Source: Lepus europaeus (lineage: Eukaryota; Chordata; Mammalia; Lagomorpha; Leporidae). From it: DNA of 64,000 nucleotides. Positions 58,136 to 64,000 of this stretch are shown here, piece by piece. The stretch is taken from assembly GCF_033115175.1 (NCBI RefSeq), contig NC_084828.1:30936388-31000387 (forward strand), in the 5' to 3' direction. Numbering within the stretch: position 1 is the stretch's first letter; each line of letters opens with the position of its first letter. Under the pieces are notes generated by a model that had not been told where the DNA came from, ran no database searches, and saw only the letters and a list, made by a program, of their open reading frames with translations. A program made the translations under genes and the position numbers.

Positions 58136-58794
58136 AAAAAACACAAAGACAATAGGCATAAAGTTGAAGAAATAAGACTTTGTATCCTTTGTAGTTCAGC
58201 TGATATTGGACATACTATTAAGATACAGAAAAGTCCCTAAATCTGTTCCAATCTAGAATGCTGAAATTGACTGAATGTTTAACCATGAACTTGTTGTAAC
58301 TCGTGAACACTTCATGCCTAACAGCAAGCAGAATAAAACCTCTCTTCTTCATTGAGAGAGAAAATAAAGAGCAAAGCTGTGAGGTCTCTGCACTCAGTTT
58401 GGAAAACTGCTCCCCAGCTATAAGTCTTTGGCTGCCAGCACTTTGGCAAGCACTTTGGCGGGGAACGGACTGTTAATAAAGACCCAATACTTACAGTGAC
58501 CTTTGAACAATTCCAGATGTAGACATGGAAGTTTTTCCACAAATAATAAGAAAGGGCCTGCTACAAGAAGTGACAGTACAAGAACAGGCTAGAATTACGT
58601 GGGACACAGAAAAGAGAGTCAGCAGAAATGAAATAATGCAGAAAGAATCCAGAGCCTTTACCAAATATAACCAAAGAGCTATTCTTGTGCAAAAGTTCTT
58701 ACCAATGTCTTAGTGAAGAGGAAATGTATGCCATTTTATATTTCTGGATGCGATTATGTATTTATCAGTTTTTCAAGATGCACTTAGTTTTTAT
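58136..58794. other. Unique sequence, no gene seen
   Basis: Opposite-strand frames of 74 codons (58318-58542, minus) and 62 codons (58525-58713, plus) adjoin; neither has a recognisable domain. Confidence 0.5.
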
Positions 58795-58935
58795 ATGGAC
58801 CAACTCACTCACTCAATCCTGACAAAAACCCCAACTGGTAGAAACTATTCCTCACATTTACATTTAGAAAAGTTGATGTAAATAATTTTAAGTAGGTTGG
58901 CCAAGAGTATCTGGCTAAACAACGGTGAAGAAACT
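58795..58935 (-). mobile_element. MIR SINE relic, antisense
   Basis: actcactcaatcctgacaaa, aaccccaactggtagaaact, cctcacatttacatttagaa, aagtaggttggccaagagta and tctggctaaacaacggtgaa follow the inverted MIR consensus (aatcctcacaacaaccctat, cattttacagatgaggaaac, aagtaacttgcccaaggtca). Confidence 0.65.
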
Positions 58936-59941
58936 TTCTTGAGGATCAGAGTAAATATTTTGGTGGCACTGGACATAGGATCTAGGTCACAAATACTCAA
59001 CTATATTGCTGCATCTGTAAACAATGCTTAAATTAATGAACGCGGTTAGACAAGTTTTGGGTCTGTGGGACATAGCTTGCCAACCCCTGCTCTAGAAAGT
59101 ACTAAAATAAGATTCAAACTCAAATCTATACCCTGAATATTTTCCCTACAAGAAAAGGATAGAAAACAAGTAAGTTTCTCTTTGTACAGTGGGAGCGCAC
59201 TAGTTCCATTTATGAAGCTTCTCTATACAGTTCTGTTCTAAAGAAACTGACTACTTAATGTGAATTGTCACTTCTGACTTGGTGAACAAAGAGGTTTGCA
59301 TGCTCAGAGACCATAATCCAGATAGTAAACTCCCCTAATGAAATGTGGATCTGACAGTACTGATTTAGAGTGAATATGCAAGCAGAAACAGATCTTCTAA
59401 AAATGGAGGGGGAGAAGGAAAAGATAAATTGGGACTCTCTTGTACCATAGAAATATTTAGTTGAACCAAATCTTACAATTTATATATAGTCTATTTTATT
59501 TAAGGATTTCTGTCCCTTAATAAAAATTGTTTCATAAGTATAATATTGGACATTATAGCTCTTCAGTTGTTTAAAATTCAAATTAATAGGGAAAGACATT
59601 TTAAGTCACGTTTAGCTTGTCTTATATTTATAGAGTTGAAAACTAATCAATAGATCAGACTAGCTATTTGATTTTTTAAAAGCAGTCTTAACTAGAATTT
59701 ATTTGAAAGTCACATATATAAATAAAGAATGAATCGAGGTAACATAAAATTCCTAAAACAATTGAAAAGTTACATGATTTAGGGGCAAGAGAAAGAGGAG
59801 TCATTAACTCCCCATCTTAACATTATTAGGTACTTCAAGACTATTCCTTCTAAATCTGAGTCCTTCACAGCAAAATAGCTGACCCATCACCTATTAGTTT
59901 TCAAGGGTACCTGTGAAAGTGGTATGAAAGAAAATAATAAG
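58936..59941. other. Unique AT-rich sequence
   Basis: ggtctgtgggacatagcttg, ccaacccctgctctagaaag at 59060-59099 resembles the end of a common mammalian repeat that I cannot name. Nothing else recognised. Confidence 0.45.
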
Positions 59942-60250
59942 TGCAGGTGCCATGGCACAGCAAGTGGGCTAAGCCTCTGCCTGTGACATGGGCATCCATG
60001 ATTCAAGTTCTGGCTGCTACACTTCCAATCCTGCTCCCTACTAATTCACCTGGGAAGGCAGTGGAAGACGGCCCAAGTATTGGAGTGCCTGCTTCCCATA
60101 TGAGAGACCTGGATGGAGTTCTAGGCTCTGACTGTAACCTGCACCAGCCCCAGCTGTTGTAGCCTTTTGGGGAGTGAACCAGTGGATGGAAAATATCTGT
60201 CTACCTTTGTCTCTCTGTCTTTAAAATAAATAAATGAATCTAAAAAAAGC
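59942..60250 (+). mobile_element. C-SINE, intermediate age
   Basis: gcaggtgccatggcacagca head, catgattcaagttctggctg, gggaaggcagtggaagacgg, gccttttggggagtgaacca, short CT block and ttaaaataaataaatgaatc tail. Confidence 0.92.
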
Positions 60251-60689
60251 ATATCATAAATTTAAAGCACTGTATTCACAAAGGGGGTCTCAAAAGACTT
60301 AAGTATTTATAAAAAAAAAATGTTGCTTTCTTTTCTCTCCCTTCCTCTTTTAGTAATGCAGGATCCTTTTCATCAGAAATGTAGAAAAGAAGAGGCTTAG
60401 AGTTTGGAATCTTTGTCATTCTATTCAAAGGAAATGCATAATCCTATTACTCTTTCAATTTTAAGGACTTTTAAAAATTGTCCTTATATTAGTGACCACC
60501 AGCCTAAAATGCAGTTATTTCTACTCAACATGGTATATGCCCATGTTGTCTTCAGAATTCTCAGACACCAAAATCCAAACCATAGGACATATAGACCATG
60601 AATTCCCTGTAAATAAGTAGTTCACACAAATCAGTTAACTACAATTGTATCAAGATGTTTAAAAAAAAATATTATAAGGAGATTGTAGT
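60251..60689. other. Unique AT-rich sequence
   Basis: Nothing recognised; the frame at 60404-60601 has no domain. Confidence 0.5.
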
Positions 60690-61055
60690 AGATGGTGTTA
60701 TTGTTTCCAAGTGTCTGTAACTTGTCTCTCAGGAAGAATTATACTCCCCCACTCACTGATGTCAGCCTTGGTCAGACGACTTATGAAAAGTGAGACATGA
60801 CACACACCCCTGGCAAGCAGAGATTTTGAGAGCCACTATGTGGTTGGCCAGGCTCATTTGTCTCCTTTACAGGAAAGACCAGAGTATTCCAGATAAGAGC
60901 TGCTTCAGAAACCTGGGGCCCAGAGTGAGAACGGCATGGCATAGTGCTGATACCAACGCATGAGACCATGTAGCATGACTGAGAAACTTCTGTTGCCATT
61001 AGTCACCAACATTTTAGGTCAGTTGTTATCACAAGATACTCTAGGCTATCCTAAT
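60690..61055 (+). mobile_element. Ancient LTR-like repeat (MaLR class suspected)
   Basis: cagacgacttatgaaaagtg, ttttgagagccactatgtgg, ttggccaggctcatttgtct, gagctgcttcagaaacctgg, accatgtagcatgactgaga and atactctaggctatcctaat occur in the order of a mammal-wide LTR-type consensus (ending like cataacctagcctatcctga). Non-coding relic. Confidence 0.45.
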
Positions 61056-61978
61056 TGAATAATTAATAAAATGTCAAAGTCCAGTTATACATTACCCTTT
61101 GACACTGTAATTAGAATAATTAACATGAAAGGGCAACCACATAAAACATCTCATTTACTCAAAAAGAGAAAAGCATTTGCATGTTTCCTATGTTAACATA
61201 ATTACTTAAAACAGGATATGACACCGAGTTTTGTGTATACTGACCACAAGATGCTGTATGGGATTCATATTCCAAGTCATACTTTAAGTTATTTTCAGAA
61301 TAAGAAAGCATATAGCCAAAGAAAGGCATCCAGAAACAGTATTGTTCGTCAGATTATCTACAGACTAAGCAAATGAGGTTTTCACTACTCTGTCCACTAG
61401 TTGATTTTATATTTTTCACTTTTTTAACCCAGAAACTTTTTTTAACAAAAAAGAATTGACTCTTAAAAGTACATTAGCAAAACTCAAAATATTTCCTAAA
61501 CCCAAAGACTAATAACAAAATACATTTTCTTGTCTAGAAGCTGTCTTATTATCACATAGATCATAGCAAGTTCTCTGTTTTTAATAAAAAGCAAATTGCC
61601 TCTTCAGTATATTTTAAACATAAAATCTATTGTAGATCTATCTCAACACATGAAATATATGATTTCAGGGATAACATGAGAAACTCTACAATTTCAAGAA
61701 ATTATCGACACAGTCTAAGGGACACTCTGCCCTCTAGTGTCAGTATTATAATTTTGCATGTGTTACTAAACAGTTATTCAATTATTTTATTTAAAACACA
61801 AGTTTTTTTCTTTCCACATGTTTCTGTTTAAACTCTCTGTTTCTAGCCCATCGCTGCTTTCTCAGCCCAAGGTCTCTTAACATAATATTTCACATAAACG
61901 CTAAAGTTAACCACTCCCTTTATACCGCTCCTGAACAAACTCAGAATGCTTTTGCCTAACTAGTGATTTCTCAGTTCA
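61056..61978. other. Unique AT-rich sequence
   Basis: Nothing recognised. Confidence 0.5.
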
Positions 61979-62294
61979 TATATTTTTATATATTTACTTG
62001 AGAGGCAGAGGAGAGACGAGAGAGGTCTTCCACACCACAGAGAGAAGTTAGTTCACTCCTCAAATGGCCACAATGGCCAGAGCTGAGCAATCCGAAACCA
62101 GGAGCCAGGAGTTCTTCTGGATCTCCCACATAGGTGCAGGGGCCTAAGTACTTGGGCCATCTTCCTCTACTTTCCCAGGCCATTAGGATGGAGCTGGATC
62201 AGAAATGGAGCAGCTGGGACTAGAACTGGCATCCATATGGAATGAGGGCACACCAGGCAGAGGCTTAACTTACTATGCCACAGCACTGGCCCCA
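61979..62294 (-). mobile_element. C-SINE, intermediate age
   Basis: Inverted tail tatatatttacttgagaggc, ggagccaggagttcttctgg, ccattaggatggagctggat, head ending tatgccacagcactggcccc. Confidence 0.94.
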
Positions 62295-62465
62295 TCATTT
62301 ACATCTTTATCATTCCATATTTCTCTTGATTTTTATCTCATAAATTTAAAAAAAAAGTTGAAATTTTTTTATCTGCTGAATCAGTGTTCCACAGATAATT
62401 TACAGTTTAATTCTTCACCATTTCTTCCTCTATCTCAGATTTCCCTTTGACATCAATTCACTTTT

Positions 62466-62716
62466 TTTTTTTTAATCTATTTGACAGGTAGAGTTATAGA
62501 CAGTGAGAGAGAGAGACAGAGAGAAAGGTCTTCCTTCCATTGGTTCACTCCCCAAATGGCCACTATGGCCGGCACTGTGCCGATCCAAAGCCAGGAGCCA
62601 GGTGCTTCCTCCTGGTCTCCCAAGCAGGTACGGGGGCCCAAGCATTTGGGCCATCCTCCACTACCCCCCCACTCCCGGGCCACAGCAGAGGGCTGGACTG
62701 GAAGAGGAGCAACCGG
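62466..62716 (-). mobile_element. C-SINE, 5'-truncated, perfect 17-base TSD
   Basis: Inverted tail (T run, atctatttgacaggtagagt), gagagacagagagaaaggtc, gaagaggagcaaccgg. It stops before the tRNA-like head: the box-B region and everything 5' of it are missing. Perfect TSD gacatcaattcactttt at 62449-62465 and 62717-62733, so the truncation happened at insertion. Several open frames here are SINE translations. Confidence 0.95.
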
Positions 62717-62733
62717 GACATCAATTCACTTTT

Positions 62734-64000
62734 AACATAAGACTGCTCATGAAAAATGCTATCCATTGCATTGGTCTGCAAATTTTTTTATCTTTTTCCC
62801 TAAATGTTTATTGATACAAGATAGTATATAAACAATTGTTTTTCCTTCACTTCTTGAAGATAATATTCTTCTGAATCTAATTTCCATATTGCTGCTGATA
62901 CCACACGTGTCCACAGTCCAAGTGGCTTTTCGAACTGGCCTGCTTAGAGTTTTCAATAAATTATCCCAGTAACAACCACAGTGTCTACGCTGGCCAAGCG
63001 CTTGCTAATTCCAATTTGGAAAGTCTTCCAAGGTTTGCTGGGAAATATCGATTTTTCATTGACTTTCTACTTTACTTGTTTTGTAAGTTCCTAAATTCTA
63101 CTGGATTTCTCTGTATCTGTCATTTGCTTATAATCTCCAGAAGTTTCTACAAAGTGATCTCTAAAAGGAAGTTTAAAATATATACACATTTATAATGTAT
63201 GGTTTACACCATCTGCACTTATGTCAATGGTTCACACATCATGTAATATTTCACATCATCATCATATTCTGGATATGTATCAATGACTGCTTTGTACAGT
63301 GATGTTCACAACTTTCTGAATCTCATATTTATCTTTGTCCACAAAATGGAGTACTCCTGCCATACATTATGCTTATTTGCAGATTACATGCATATTCTAC
63401 CATCAACTTTAACACTCAATAGTTAACATTTCAGCAGAATAAATGGAATGGATTTTGCATATGTTCTGAGGAGCATATTCCACCAGTTTTGGGAGGGATC
63501 TTGGAAGCTCTTACAAATAGCGAGCGATCTACCTCGCAGTAAAAGTGTCCTTTGCACACTCCAGGTAGTTCCTGAGCCTTTCAGGTAATTCAACAAATAA
63601 ATTTGAAAAAAACAGACATTGTTTTCAAGTACTAAATATGATGCTGTTCAAATATCATAAATGTTTCAACCAATGTACAGATCCAATAGCCAATGAAACC
63701 TTAACACTGGTCAAAGTACCTGTCAGTAATTCAACAAAATTTGTTTTCTATCTGAAATGTACTTGGCATTATATTAGGTTTAAATGACAGTGGACAGTGT
63801 GGTGACAAGACGGACTTGGTCTGAGGTCCTAGATTGTAAAGTCTCAGCTGAGAAACTAAAGAGTATCAAACCAGTACAGAAAATGGTGATGAATGCTAAC
63901 ATAGGAAAAGTACAGCATACTATGTGTGTGCTTAATTTCAGAAACATCTTTAAAAGCTCCAGGTTCTTATGATTTGGCTGGAAAGTGTGTCTTAGAACTT
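62734..64000. other. Unique AT-rich sequence to window end
   Basis: No repeat, coding frame or RNA gene recognised. The frame at 63784-63972 (62 codons) has no known domain. Confidence 0.5.

Overview
The window is a mammalian, gene-free, AT-rich stretch (intergenic or deep intronic), almost certainly from a lagomorph (rabbit or hare). The diagnostic evidence is about 40 copies of the lagomorph C-repeat SINE (CSINE), whose head, body, CT-rich block and A-rich or AATAAA-like tail can be read directly. There are also L1 3' ends whose 3' UTR I recognise as the rabbit type, for example 25330-25932 on the plus strand. I found no convincing protein-coding exon, no intact RNA gene, no CRISPR array and no bacterial-style operon. 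The longest open frames are translations of SINEs.

Layout. 1-2.9 kb: old C-SINEs in AT-rich sequence. 2.9-4.3 kb: two young C-SINEs with target-site duplications (TSDs). 4.3-9.9 kb: a heavily decayed ancient plus-strand L1 (ORF1/linker/ORF2, then a 3' end), invaded by SINEs, by a lagomorph L1 3' tail and by a 36-base piece of U2 snRNA with its own TSD. 10-15 kb: two SINEs with TSDs, a MIR and MaLR-like LTR relics. 15-20.4 kb: mostly unique AT-rich DNA with one MaLR LTR relic. 20.4-25.9 kb: seven SINEs and two L1 3' ends. 26-29.2 kb: an ancient interspersed repeat, an old SINE split by a small retrocopy, and a minus-strand L1 3' end. 29-32.6 kb: mostly unique. 32.6-35.8 kb: seven SINEs, all plus strand. 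36.8-45.5 kb: mostly unique. 45.5-48.4 kb: a 5'-truncated minus-strand lagomorph L1 with a young SINE in its ORF2, abutting a MaLR solo LTR. 48.1-49.9 kb: three SINEs, two of them an inverted pair, and another L1 3' UTR. 51-55.8 kb: the longest stretch with almost no recognisable repeat. 55.8-64 kb: scattered SINEs, an L1 fragment that looks 5'-inverted, a MIR and an LTR relic.

There is no gene network here. The story is layered retrotransposition: mammal-wide elements (MIR, ancient L1, MaLR LTRs) form the substrate, then lagomorph L1s and C-SINEs landed on top. L1 machinery also mobilised other RNAs, seen as the U2 fragment at 9718-9753 and the ATTAAA-tailed retrocopy at 27447-27710. I did not find an undescribed biological system. 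The observations most worth checking are those two retrocopies, the inverted SINE pair near 48.8 kb, the apparent twin-primed L1 near 57.8 kb and the repeat-poor island at 51-55.8 kb. Family names come from memory of consensus sequences; no database search was run. Boundaries without a TSD are good to about 10-30 bases.
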